This document shows, one piece after another, positions 1 to 12,200 of a DNA stretch of 64,000 bases. The stretch is from Gonocerus acuteangulatus (Eukaryota > Arthropoda > Insecta > Hemiptera > Coreidae): positions 23,780,758 to 23,844,757 of the forward strand of contig OX328128.1 in assembly GCA_946811695.1 (NCBI GenBank), written 5' to 3'. Position numbers and translations under genes: made by a program. The notes under the pieces are model-generated. The model did not search any database, was not told where the DNA came from, and saw nothing but the letters and a program-made list of their open reading frames with translations. How positions within the stretch are numbered: the first letter of the stretch is position 1; the number at the start of each line of letters is the position of its first letter.

Positions 1-17
1 ACAAATGGATACAAAAT

Positions 18-581
18 ATTGCATTATACAGAGATGGGCATAATTTTATTTATAAATAAAAATACGAATTTATTCGTACTTCATATATTTGTGAATACGA
101 ATATAAATAAATTCGTACTTCATATATTTGTGAATACGAATATAAATAAATTCGTATTCATAAGTGTGAATACGAATTTATTTTTATTCGCATCTATTAA
201 ATATAAAAATACAAATAAAATTTTATTCGCAAATTTTTCTGCGAATAAAAATAAATTCACAGAAAAAATTGTAAATAATCACAAAAAATGTGAATATTTA
301 CAAAAAATCAAGTGATTACAAAAAAAAATCACATTAAAATATACGAATAAAAATTTATTCACATTATAATTTGAGAATAAAAATTTATTCACAAAAAAAT
401 TCGCAAATAAATCATGAATTTATTCGTATTAAGATGATATTACGAGAGTTATTAAAGGTGATTTTTTTTTTAAGGCTTTTAACGTCTAGGTTATTAGCGG
501 CTAGATTTTTGTTTACACCGAGTCCGCCGCGGTACCACCAGCCATGCTGCAGGGACACAGTTTGTCATCTGTACCTCCATC

Positions 582-612
<31 letters not shown>

Positions 613-1012
613 CCTTTAATAACTCTCGTAATATCATCTTAATACGAATAAATTCATGATTTATTTGCGAATTTTATTGTGAATAAATTTTTATTCACAA
701 ATTATAATGTGAATAAATTTTTATTCGTATATTTTAATGTGATTTTTTTTGTAATCACTTGATTTTTTGTAAATATTCACATTTTTTGTGATTATTTACA
801 ATTTTTTCTGTGAATTTATTTTTATTCGCAGAAAAATTTGCGAATAAAATTTTATTTGTATTTTTATATTTAGTATATACGAATAAAAATAAATTCGTAT
901 TCACACTTATGAATACGAATTTATTTATATTCGTATTCACAAATATATGAAGTACGAATAAATTCGTATTTTTATTTATAAATAAAATTATGCCCATCTC
1001 TGGCATTATAAT
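18..1012. mobile_element. foldback (long inverted-repeat) element with about 400-bp arms
   Basis: The sequence from about 22 to 461 returns as its reverse complement from about 610 to 1006; outer ends match gagatgggcataattttatt and its complement. The arms are near-identical and full of GAATAAA/ATTCGTATT words. The left arm has one extra unit of about 50 bp (the words around 85-160 are repeated). The spacer at 470-585 is GC-richer (cgccgcggtaccaccagcc) and ends in an A run at 583-608. The short ORFs on each strand are just the arms. Confidence 0.85.
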
Positions 1013-1187
1013 ATAAAGTGAGTTGAATATTTAATAAGCAAAATAATTGTATTACAGAATAACAAATTAAAAAGAAAAAATCCTAAACTCTCTGAGCTAA
1101 AATTGAAAAACGTTGAACAGGCCATTAATGAGTATTTTAATTAAAATTACACAAAAAAAAAATTTGCTAATATATATAACCTGATTT

Positions 1188-1215
1188 TTATATATACATT
1201 ATATAAAAATCAGGT
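1188..1215. repeat. hairpin bordering the 126-bp minisatellite
   Basis: Inverted words cctgatttttata and tataaaaatcagg separated by a few bases, directly before the tandem array. It may be a transposon terminal hairpin; no class assigned. Confidence 0.5.
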
Positions 1216-1218
1216 GTT

Positions 1219-1830
1219 TGTCTGCCTGTTTGTTCCTTATACAAATCTACACCGTTTGAACGATTTTGAGTAAATTTGGCACACATGTAGGTCTTGATAC
1301 GGAAAGGGATTCATAGGTTTGGTCAAAATCATCTTCCAGCAGTCTGTCAGTATACCTGTTCCTTATACAAATCCACGCCGTTTGACCGATTTTGAGCAAA
1401 CATAGGACACAGGTAGGTCTTGATACGGAAAGGGATTCATAGGTTTGGTCAAAATCATCTTCCAGCAGTCTGTCAGTATACCTGTTCCTTATACAAATCT
1501 ACACCGTTTGAACGATTTTGAGCAAACATAGGACACATGTAGGTCTTGATACGGAAAGGGATTCATAGGTTTGGTCAAAATCATCTTCCAGCAGTCTGTC
1601 AGTATACCTGTTCCTTATATAAATCCACGCCGTTTGACCGATTTTGACCAAACATAGGACACAGGTAGGTCTTGATCCGGGGAGGAATTCATAGGTTAGG
1701 TCAAAATCATCTACCAGCAGTCTGCCAGTATATCTGTTCCTTATACAAATCCACACCGTTTGACCGATTTTGACCATACTTAGCAAACATGTAGGTCTTG
1801 ATCCGGGGAGTGTTACTAGCCATAAGGGCC
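1219..1830. repeat. minisatellite, about 126-bp unit, nearly 5 copies
   Basis: The word gttccttata recurs at 1232, 1358, 1483, 1610 and 1736 (spacing 125-127 bp). Each unit contains ccgtttgaccgattttgag, aggtcttgatacgg and caaaatcatcttccagcagt. Units 1-3 are closest to each other; the last two share aggtcttgatccgggga. Confidence 0.85.
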
Positions 1831-2032
1831 CAGAAGGGCAGGTGCTATAGTGGTATCTGATTCACCACCTTAAGGCATACTAGGTAGATAGTGTGGTCAG
1901 TACTTCTGGAGGCCGAATCCTACCCACGAACGAAGACACTAAAAGATAAAAATCGTTAGTGCTTGCTCGGGATTTAAACTCAGGTCCTCCAGGGTCCAGT
2001 GTTCTTCCACTGCGCTCACCTCGCCCCCAAGA
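1813..2032 (-). mobile_element. tRNA-derived SINE (family C), minus strand
   Basis: Read on the minus strand, the head is ggggcgaggtgagcgcagtg, with a box-A-like gagcgcagtggaagaac and a box-B-like gagtttaaatcccgagc. The body then contains ttttagtgtcttcgttcgtg. A second copy with a better tRNA head is at 19060-19316 and a fragment at 10021-10160. Confidence 0.6.
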
Positions 2033-2580
2033 AATTTTAGGTTGTGAAAAAATATATATCATTGATTAAAATGTTATACTGTTATTTTTTTATTTACACT
2101 ATTTAAAAACTTCCCAATAATACGCTCGAACCTTTTTTCCAACCTGATACAGGCATAAACATAAAAGCACACTGTTTAATAAAGAATACGAGCTACTCAA
2201 ATGAAACAAATTTCAGTAGGATTGGTTTTAGGATCTTCTTGGTATCCAGTATATTTTAGCGGACTTCGCCGAATAAGTAGTAGCAACAAAGAGGCTTAAA
2301 CTGCCCCCTATCTAGAGAAAGGATCTATTTCATCTAGATTTCTCAGGCTCTAGTAGATCTCAAAGGCTCTTCGTCTCTACTGGAGCAGGAATCCATCCAG
2401 TAGAACGGAGGACAGTATAAGAGCGAAAATTCTATAGCGAGAGGGATAATGTTCGAGAGACCGGCCACAACTTTATAAAGAGAAGGATGGGAGGATTGGG
2501 CAGGCCACGACCACAATATGAGATTAGGTAGTGAATGAAGCTTTGTATATTAGTGTAATATTACCGATATATATATATAT

Positions 2581-2925
2581 CAAACCTAGTACAAAGTAAC
2601 CCCTCCCTTCCGATCGACCGATTTACTTCATTTTTACAAAACTTCTTTCTAATTACATAACCAAGACGTATTCCGAGTTTCGTTATAATACAACAGAAAT
2701 TACAGCCGCTATGAGCAAATTAGTAATTTCGCTCCGGAGCAACCCCCCCCCCCCCCCACCCTGTAATGAACGGATATATATATACGTTTTTTAGCATTTT
2801 CACTTTTTTAGCATTTTCCCACGAAGGAAAGTAGCTATTGAGATTGCACTCATGACGGAATTATTGAAAAATGTCTTCAAATCTTTATTGATCCCACCTA
2901 GTAGACAACGAAAATGACCCCCGTC

Positions 2926-2971
<46 letters not shown>

Positions 2972-3165
2972 TCATTACAGGGTGGGGGGGGGGGGGGGTT
3001 GCTCCGGAGCGAAATTACTAATTTGCTCATAGCGGCTGTAATTTCTGTTGTATTATAACGAAACTCGGAATACGTCTTGGTTATGTAATTAGAAAGAAGT
3101 TTTGTAAAAATGAAGTAAATCGGTCGATCGGAAGGGAGGGGTTACTTTGTACTAGGTTTGAATAG
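2581..3165. mobile_element. inverted-repeat element with about 195-bp near-perfect arms
   Basis: 2581-2784 (caaacctagtacaaagtaac...) is the reverse complement of about 2965-3165 (...gttactttgtactaggtttg). The spacer holds a unique core (2785-2925) and a (TA)n run at 2929-2966. Related to the element at 8597-9690, which has the same core (aacgggggtcattttcg, here on the minus strand) and the same ccgagtttcgt units. The similarity continues to about 3525. Confidence 0.8.
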
Positions 3166-3454
3166 AACTTTCCAGTGAAAAGTAAGTTGGCAAAGCTGCC
3201 GCTAGGTGCCTCTTTCTTGATATTACTTCTCACGTTGACCGCCAGGGTTGGTGTATCCTGTTCCTGCCTCAGAAAAAATTGCAAAGTTTTCGTGTATTTA
3301 TTAAGTAGTTTAGTACCAAGCATACAGAAAACTCTGCAAGGTAATTATTTAAAAAATTAATAATTATAATAATTTGATTTAGTTGCTCATTACAAATGCA
3401 AAATAGCAGAACTATTCATATTTTTATTTATACAGGTTATTTTATGCATATTAT

Positions 3455-3530
3455 TCAGGAATGCAATCTACACTACCCAAATTCTGAGGAAAGTGCTTAG
3501 TTATGCAGCGACTGCGTGACGATTGTTTTT
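3455..3530 (-). repeat. end of the 8597-9690 repeat family, minus strand
   Basis: The reverse complement matches 8597-8660: cgcaggagctgcataactaa, then cactttcctcagaatttggg. With 2581-3165 it shows that a copy of that family spans about 2581-3530 in minus orientation. Confidence 0.65.
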
Positions 3531-3565
3531 TATTTCTTTTCAATGACAGGTGGTCGGTACTACTT

Positions 3566-3961
3566 TATTTTATATATTTTGCCTGACATAGTTCGTGCTT
3601 TGTGTCGCACTCTTCAGGGGCTTACCTATAAATTTTTTTTTTTTTTTGTAAATCTCCAAATTCATATTTTTTACAAAAATATTATCTTTTCCCTAAATAA
3701 TTTAGATTTGAACATGTAATGTTTTATTTTAAATCGTAGTCCTACCTTATATTCTCTATAAGGTAGAATTAGAATTTAAAATAAAATATTCATTGTTAAA
3801 ATCTAGATTTATTTAAGGGAAAGATAAGTGTTTTTTTTTTTGTTTTTTTTGTAAAAAATATAAATCTGGAGATTTACAATAAACAAATTTCGCATAAAAT
3901 CCCCTGAAAATTTGCGACACAAAGGCACGAAACATGTCGGGCAAAATATATATAAATAAAG
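3566..3961. mobile_element. palindromic MITE with hammerhead-like motif in both arms
   Basis: Almost the whole 395 bp folds back on itself around 3757-3762 (ctaccttatattctctataaggtag). The outer arms read gcctgacatagttcgtgc on the left and gcacgaaacatgtcgggc on the right. Each arm carries a CTGA(A)GA ... GAAAC ... GTC arrangement (minus strand 3581-3624, plus strand 3897-3942). Confidence 0.75.
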
Positions 3962-4878
3962 GAGTCAATGTGAACGATTGGTGTACTGCCTTATCGACAT
4001 ACATACAATATACATTTATGATACAACTTTTTATTTCTTTTATTTTCGTGGTCCACATCATAAGCTATTTGCACAATGCAAGAAGATCCTCAATTTGCCC
4101 GTGTACACCACTTAGTGATAGTTACATGAACTCTTAATCAAATGTTTTTAGCACTGAACATACTTTAGTCATGACCTAACTGCCAGAAAACGTTACGCGA
4201 AAGCAAAAAGAAAATAAGACGCCGAAGCAGCGCGCTCAACTTCCGGTCTGGCTGTCTAGATCTAGTACATTTATCTGAAACCTTTCGTGGCACTTTCGAT
4301 CTGTGTGTCCACTATTTGCCCTGATTTTGCGTTCTTTTTACGTTCTGCTTCCTTTTCACAGTCCTGACTTTTTTTTATTGTAACTTATAATATTGTTTTA
4401 TTTTCGTATATTATATTTCGATTACTTCAAATTTTTTTTCAAGAGCTTTAAGTTCTATAAAACAAAATTTTAAATTTTTCTAGATAATATTATAAAGATC
4501 ATTTGTAGTAAATGTTAAAAATAAGAATAAAAATGTAACGTGCTCGAAAATCTTGAACTTATAGTCAAAAGACTTGTATGCCAAATTTCAACAAAATTGG
4601 ACAATTGTTTTGCTCATACATAAAGCAATATACATACATAAATATATAGGTAGGACTAAATGTCTTACCGACAGCGCCAGTCGAACTCAAAAGCGGTTTT
4701 TCTTCCAATAATGATATAAAAGTATTCATGAACCAAGAATATATCATATTCCTAATGCGTAATTGCTTTAAAGAAAAAAAGAATTATTATTATTTAGTTG
4801 TTATGTGTACTTATGTTATGTAGTTTCAATATGCTAATAGAATATACATTAACTAATTTTTTATTCCTTTTGTTTCAG

Positions 4879-4914
4879 GGGCCCATTGGTCTTGACGGTC
4901 CAAAAGGAGATCCG
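4879..4914 (+). CDS. MACIT collagen exon 1 of the window (12 codons, Gly-X-Y)
   Basis: Acceptor tgtttcag at 4871-4878 and donor gtatgt at 4915. The frame gives [12 protein letters not shown], four perfect Gly-X-Y triplets, in phase 0 at both ends. It continues directly into exon 2 (GRPGDKG). This is the first collagen exon seen; the upstream 4.9 kb contains no further Gly-X-Y exon that I can find, so earlier exons lie outside the window. Confidence 0.85.
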
Positions 4915-6149
4915 GTATGTATATATTTTCAAATTTCATTCATTATTTATAACTTTTTTAAACTTTAATTTTTATTTTTTTTAATTCATTCATTTCTAAG
5001 CACCCGCAACTAAGGTGATGTGCTCAAAACAATTATACAGAAACATTTCTAGTTGTACTTAAAAAAATACATTGTAAATTCTTAAGAATAACAGATAAAA
5101 TACATTGGAACAACTCAGTTCATGTAGTTACAAATAAGGTCTGTGTACAATTTCTTCGTGAAAGAAGGTGTAAAATAAGAAGTTGTTTAGCACTGTTGTT
5201 GATTCTGTGAATAAGATATATACAAGATTTGATAATGAACAAAATTACTAAACAACGTAAGAATCGGGAAAACGAGAAAAGTAACTCTTGGGAGGGGAAA
5301 GATATTAGTAACAGAAAAGGAGAATATACAAGTAGAGAAGAAAAAAAAATTAATAAAAAATAAAATAAATAAATAAAAAAATTTAAAAAAAAAAAATAGT
5401 TGTTAAAAAAAACTCTAAAAAATTGTTTAAAGAGTTTTGAGCATCAGGGAGCTCAGAGTACAGGGGGGGGGGGGGGGGGGTGCGATTCGAAGTCGCAGTA
5501 CTGGTCGGTTTTTGCCAATCTTTTTAAAATGCTTAAATTTTGAAATGTTGGTTTCATTTCTTTCAATTTTTTAACACTGATACTTTTGTTTTTTTTTTTC
5601 GGTCGTTTTCTTAACCGAACTTCAACTATTCTTTTGACTTATTAAGTAACCTACTTGATTTTACCGGATTTCTGTGTTACTTATAAAGTACATTTGCTTC
5701 CTAATAAATCTTTTTGAAGTTATGATATTTAATCTACTATTATTAAAACGTTACGAGAACAGGGCCCGAGGATGTGGCATCGCTTTACAAAAATCTTTAT
5801 GCGTTAAATCATCTAAATTGTAGAGTGCTGACATTTTTATTATTCCTTAGAATAGACAGTTAATATAATGTGGGATATTATTCATAATTTTGTTTCATCT
5901 ATTCTAATTGTACACATTTATAAGTTCCTTACTCTCTGTACTTTAACATTGTAATTACTGTCTAGCACTAAATCCAACCACGATAGCCAAAACAAAAATA
6001 ACTGTGTTGTTATTATGAGTAGACTCTTAAAAAAGTAGCTCTGAACCAACGACCCCAGCGGTTATACCAAGGGCTGTAATTGAAGACAATGAAAAACAAT
6101 CCGACTCGGAGGAACTGCATCATCTTAGCGTGGTTCCGTTCTTATCCCA

Positions 6150-6206
<57 letters not shown>

Positions 6207-9200
6207 TATATATAAATATTGTGAAATTTGTCGACACCCACTAGAAAATCTCGAATAAAGGCAATATTAAGCCGTCAAGACACAAGAAACTGAGAGTAGC
6301 CAACTTACACAGAAGTGGAAATTACACAATCTGGACCTATTCTAAAGCAAGGCACTATAAGTCAGTGCATAATACAAACACGCTTCTCATTTACTTATGT
6401 TGACAAACATCGTTGTTTACGCTAGCTTTCTTAACCTGCATAATAGTAGAAAAACACAGAAATTCAGTGCTTAATAACTTTTTCCCTAGTTGAGATTGAC
6501 CTTTTTTTTTTTTTTTTTTTTTTAACGGATTCGTGTTTAGTGCATCAAAATACGTTATGGAACAACATGTAAAGAAAATCGGTGAGATGGCCCCTAAACT
6601 CCACACTTACCAAATCTAGTTATTGCTCTGCTATTGTGTATCTTTAGCATTTTTTTACTTGAGCCATGTGTTAATTTTTATTTTTTTTACTTACTCTTAA
6701 CTATGTTCTGTATGAAACTCCCGTTTAATTTGTTTAAAAAACTTTGTTTATTTAATATCCACCTAACAAAAATGTTATGAGAAATCATCATTCTTTTACT
6801 GGGTACTGTATACAAAAATACAGATAGTAATAAAGAGAATGGATGACTTAATTCATTTTTATTGCCAATGCCCATCTTGAGAATTTTTGTTCAAAACAGT
6901 TCTGACGTTAATGGTAAAAAAATTAATTATTATCTTCCTTGTGAAAGAAAGCTTGGTCATCGAGTCAAAAAAGGTGACCTGTTTTGTATAAGTTTTTTCA
7001 ATATTTTACTCAATACAATTGAATCATCTTAGTTGTTTTAAGTTATTTTATTTTGATCATATTAATTAAAAATATTTGGCAATATTTAGTAATTTATTTT
7101 GATTTTTTGTAGGGCCGACCCGGAGACAAGGGTCAGAAGGGGGAGTTAGGAACCCCAGGCCTTGATGTATACGCCGCTGTCAAGGTAATATTTACCCAAT
7201 TTATTTATTAATTAGTTTTATCCATTAATTATATAAAAACATTTTCTCAACTTACACATTCAAAGAAAAGGAAATTGTGCTAATGGCTTTGCCAGTCAGA
7301 GCACCTGTAATAAAAATAAATAAATAAATATCTTAATTTTTTTATACCATTTCATTTACTGTAAGCACTAAATGACAAGTTAAGTGTTAAATGACCATCC
7401 TGGGTCATTCCTCGTAGGTTAGAAAATTGTTTTAAATAGTCGTAGAAAAAAATACATTTTTTTTTTTTGTTGCCCTAATTTTCTAAAAAAAATAATGTAT
7501 CACGTTTATTACTAATGGTGAACCCTTTAGTAAAGTAATAAAAACATAAAAATTGATTTGTCAAATAATTCCTAAGATGTTTTTTAGTTACCTCAAATGT
7601 CCTGTACAATCTTAAAACGTACACCACTTTTTGAATTGAATAATTTTGTTTTTATTCAGTCTTTTTTATTGTGTATTGATTTCCCACCTCCATGCAAGAA
7701 AGACATTTAAAAATGATTTTAAATATAAATGAGTAATTTTTATACACCAAAATCGTTTTGATTTTTTTTTTTAGATTTACTCTCGTTCAAATGTTATAGT
7801 TATAATAGAGAAAGAATTGTCTATTCTGTTCTTACACATCTTAAATTATTTTTCTTGTTATTGATATATTGTGTAAATTATCTTGATTTATTTTTGTTTA
7901 TTTAATTAATCTAGAAGACTACATTCAAAGCCAAAGTAGCAGCAAACGCTTTTATGTTCTATTATAAAATTATTGAATTGTTGCTTATTTTAGTTTTAAT
8001 AGATATCGAAAAGATATTATCTGAACACTGGCACAGTTTTTTTTTCTGGGAAAGACTTAGACTTCAGCATTACTTAACAATAAGCAATAATAATTGTTAC
8101 AAATATTATTAAATAACACAGTTCCAAACACATAAACTGCAATAAAAGTAATACAATAAAAAAAGAAAAATTAACAAGACCAGATTTGACTCATAACATA
8201 TAATTTTTTTCATTGACTAATCGACCATCAGCAATAAATGCATAACTTAAGATGAATACCGGCATTCTTTATGTACTTAATATGTTTAGAACTGTGTTAT
8301 TTAACAACATTTGCACCAATTATTATTTTCTGTTCCAATTAATTATCTTGTTATTATGTGTTCGATCATATATTGAAGTTTTCATATTTATTTGAATGTG
8401 GTCTCCTACATTGAGTGTGCATACCTATGTACACATAACTTATCCCAGGTTTTTATATATTTATTAATTGAGGTCGTGTTATCGAAATTCTCAGGACTCT
8501 TGATAGCATTTCAGTTTAAACAGAAAATACAAATCTATAAAATAAAGAATTGGATGTCCTTTGGATTGAGAAAAAAGCATTTTGAAATAAAATAAAGTCC
8601 GTCACGCAGGAGCTGCATAACTAAGCACTTTCCTCAGAATTTGGGTAGTGTAGACTTCTTTCCAGAACAATTTGCTTAAAAAATCCTACATAAATAAAAT
8701 AAAAACATGAATAGTTCTCTTTTAAATTTGTAATGAGTAACTGATCAGTTATTAATTTGCTTCCAGAGTTATGTTTACACATGGTACCTATTACACTACG
8801 TAATAAATACAAAAAAACTCATATTATCGTATTTTGATCTAACGCAGGAACAGGATACAGTCACTCTAGTGGTAGAAAGCGCTCCTTGCGGCGGCTTTGT
8901 GAACCTACGTCTGACGGGCTTTTCTATTGAAATAATATTACAAATTAAACCCCCGCTTTCCGATTGACCGATTCAGCTCATTTTTACAACACTTCTTTCT
9001 CATGAGGTACCCACGACGTATACCGAGTTTCGTTACAATACAGCAGAAATTACGACCGGTATGAGTATATTAGGAATTTGGGTCCGGAGTAAACCCCCCC
9101 TTCTAATGAACCGATTTAGTTTATTTTTACAACACATATTTACCTGTAGATTACCACTACGAATACCGAGTTTCGTCGAAATATACCAGAAATCACGGCT

Positions 9201-12200
9201 GATAGTGGCGAATTGGTATTGTGGGTCCGGAGTAAACCCCCCCTCCTAATGAACCGATTTAGTTCATTTTTATATCTCACTTTTCTCTCTATATCACCAA
9301 TACGAATACCAAGTTTCGTTGAAACATAACAAATATTACGGCTGCCATAGTCAAATTAGTGTTATGGGTTCGGGGTAAACCCCCCCTTCTGGTGGACCGA
9401 CTTTGGTGGTTAACGAACTCGTTCAATCGTTTGCTAATTGAATGCTATATACCAAGTTTCGTGACGAAAAAACAAAAACTCTGGCCGCTATCGTGTTAAC
9501 AGACACACACATATATATATATATATATGCATATATATATATATATATAGATATATATAAATTTTAACGGGGGTCATTTTCGGTGTCTACTAGGTAGGAT
9601 CGATAAAGATTTGAAGAAATTTTTCAAAAATTCCGTCATGAGTCCAACCTCAATAGCTACTTTCCTTCGCAGGAAAGTGCTAAAAGGAAATCTTTAATGT
9701 GCAGTTTCGGAATGCTCGATAGCAGCCTTCGTCAGCTGATACAAGAATGTAAAAAAAAAAATAATAATAATAATTTACAAAGTTGGTATTTTTAAAACGA
9801 TAATTTTGAAGAAAATATTTGATAGTTGAATTTAATTTTTGGAAGTATAATGTCGCAGAAAATGTGTGTCGCAGAGTGTTTTATCGTATACAAAACTCGA
9901 ATCTCATTTCGAGGACTATGATGTAATACATTAAGTTGAAAAATAAGTCTTTTATAATATTCATAAAATTGTAAGGTTCCTTTAAGTAAATAATATTTGC
10001 TTAAACAAAAAAAAATCAGTCCCGTTACAGGCCACGAGAAGGGCAGATGCTGTACAGATATCAGAATCTTGACCTCATCGTGTACTAGAGAGATATTTTG
10101 GCCAGCACAGTGCTTCGACCGTCTTACATTCCCCTTCGAATGTGTTCCATCTACTTTCTATTCCAACCCTTAAACGACGTCACTAATAGAAAATATTTGT
10201 CCGTGCGATTAAGTACTGTAACACTGAGCCAAACGCGCCACATTTTCTCCAAAACGTTTGCAAAAACACATTTTAATACATAGACTTGTTTTAGATGAAG
10301 AAAGCTGCCAATGAACATGCTGAAACTGTAAATTAAAGATTCTGTTCCAAAATCCATCATATTCTCCCAAAAAAATTATAAAAAAAAAGTAGTCCTCAAA
10401 TGCTTTATAATCAAAATTCACCAAGAGACAGCTTTGAAACTATTTCTTCCTTCATGCTTAAGGACATAAGATGTTCTTGTTAATAAGATTTTTGCCTTCC
10501 CCCTTGGAAACGACGAGCTCCTGAGCCCTGAGAATTTCGTTTAAATCCTTGGGCAAGAATAATAAGGAATTAAATAAGCGACAGGCCACCCTCGAAAAAT
10601 AAGGATGTCTAACTTCAAGCTCCAGCAGATCTTGGCGGCAAGTTTCATTATCATATCTAGAATATAAATCTAAAAACATTATTTAAAAGATAAGGATAAA
10701 ATAAAATTGTTCCTTGATTTTTTTTTTTTTTTTTTTTTTTATCTCAAACCTTCATCCTTGTTCTCAAGGAAAAAACAAGTTTTCATTTTGGTATATTGTT
10801 ACCTCATTATTTCCACACACATATACACATATATATATATATATTAATTATCGACTTCAAATTTAAAAATTAGTATGAATTATTTAAATAATGTACGCGT
10901 TTGTCTCAAGTTTACTAGTATTTCTAAAGTGAAACAACTCAAAAATCAGTTTTATTCACACAGTCATGGTTATGACTGTGAAAGACATGGCAAAAATATC
11001 TATATCAACCATCAAAACTGTATGTTCCTAGCTACAGAGCTTGTCCACCACAGGGTACTTGTTTCACCCGTCCTGTCTTATTGCTATTCCCTCTACTTAG
11101 GCAAGAGTGACACATTTTCAGTTGAGTTTTATTTTGAACTTTATAAATACAAGTGCGAAATAACAAATTAATAAAATATTAATCACTTTAGCATCAAAAC
11201 CAGCTATATCCCCAAAAAGTCGTCATCATTGTTTTTGTTAATTCAGAAATTCTCTTGGTCTTTAATCTATGAAAAAAAAAACGGGTTGAGTCAAATAGCG
11301 TTAAATTCACAAGACAATAACTAATTAAGCCATCAAATCACAATTCACCCCAAACGTTTTAAATTTTCTTATTTCTAATATCCTGAAAAAATAATTACGT
11401 ATTAAAAAAAATTGGACATAGCGGCTTTTGATTCTAAACACCTCACTTATTGTTTAACTTAATGTGAAATAGTTACTTGAGAAAACAGTCCTACTAATTG
11501 GAGGATTACATTTTACAGGACATATTATTATATCATAAATTGTATAATAAACAGTAGGCCAATGCTTAAAAAAAAACAAAAAAGAAAAACAGCTATGTTT
11601 GTAACAGATCCAAATTCTCAGTGGAATTGTATTGCGGTAGGCCGATGATCAATTTAACACGAATAGAGCAAAAACATTGTCTCAAATAAAGATTTTAAGG
11701 TCCAGATATATAATAAAAGAGTTAAAGAAATATAATTAAAAGTTTCAATCTGGTTTGGGAATTGTAACAATTTCAATCAGGACAAATGATGTTTGACTTG
11801 CAAGACAAGATTTAGAATGATTTATTCGTTTTGTTAGAGTGCGGTTAATTGATTTCATTTGTCAGCTATTATTACAAACTTTGACTTAACAGGTCTTCAT
11901 TCCTGAGTAGTTGCAACAGATCATAAAATCTAGTTAACTAAAGTAAGTTCATATTCCGGCTATACAATAATATAGTATTTATTTACTGTATAACACTGTA
12001 AACATAAAATAAAGAAGAATTAAATTTGGATAATTTCTTAATAAATAATTTTAATCTTTAAAAACTCCATGAATATTAACATATTATCGAAGTAAAAGTA
12101 AATTCTTTGTTCTAAACTTCTTTTAATTTTATTATTTAATATTATTATACTTAACCATATTGGCATTTTTTATTTAAATAATAATTCCTACAGAAAGTCA

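Larger units (their letters stand above)
1..4878 (+). other. intronic sequence upstream of first visible exon (repeat-filled)
   Basis: No Gly-X-Y or other recognisable exon. It holds a foldback element (18-1012), a 126-bp minisatellite (1219-1830), a SINE (1813-2032), an inverted-repeat element (2581-3165, part of a longer repeat to about 3525) and a palindrome (3566-3961). In 2050-2560 and 4000-4870 I see nothing recognisable. Confidence 0.6.

Noticed and set aside
10875..11171. 98-codon frame in intron 2
   Set aside because: No recognisable domain, AT-driven composition, no splice or promoter evidence.
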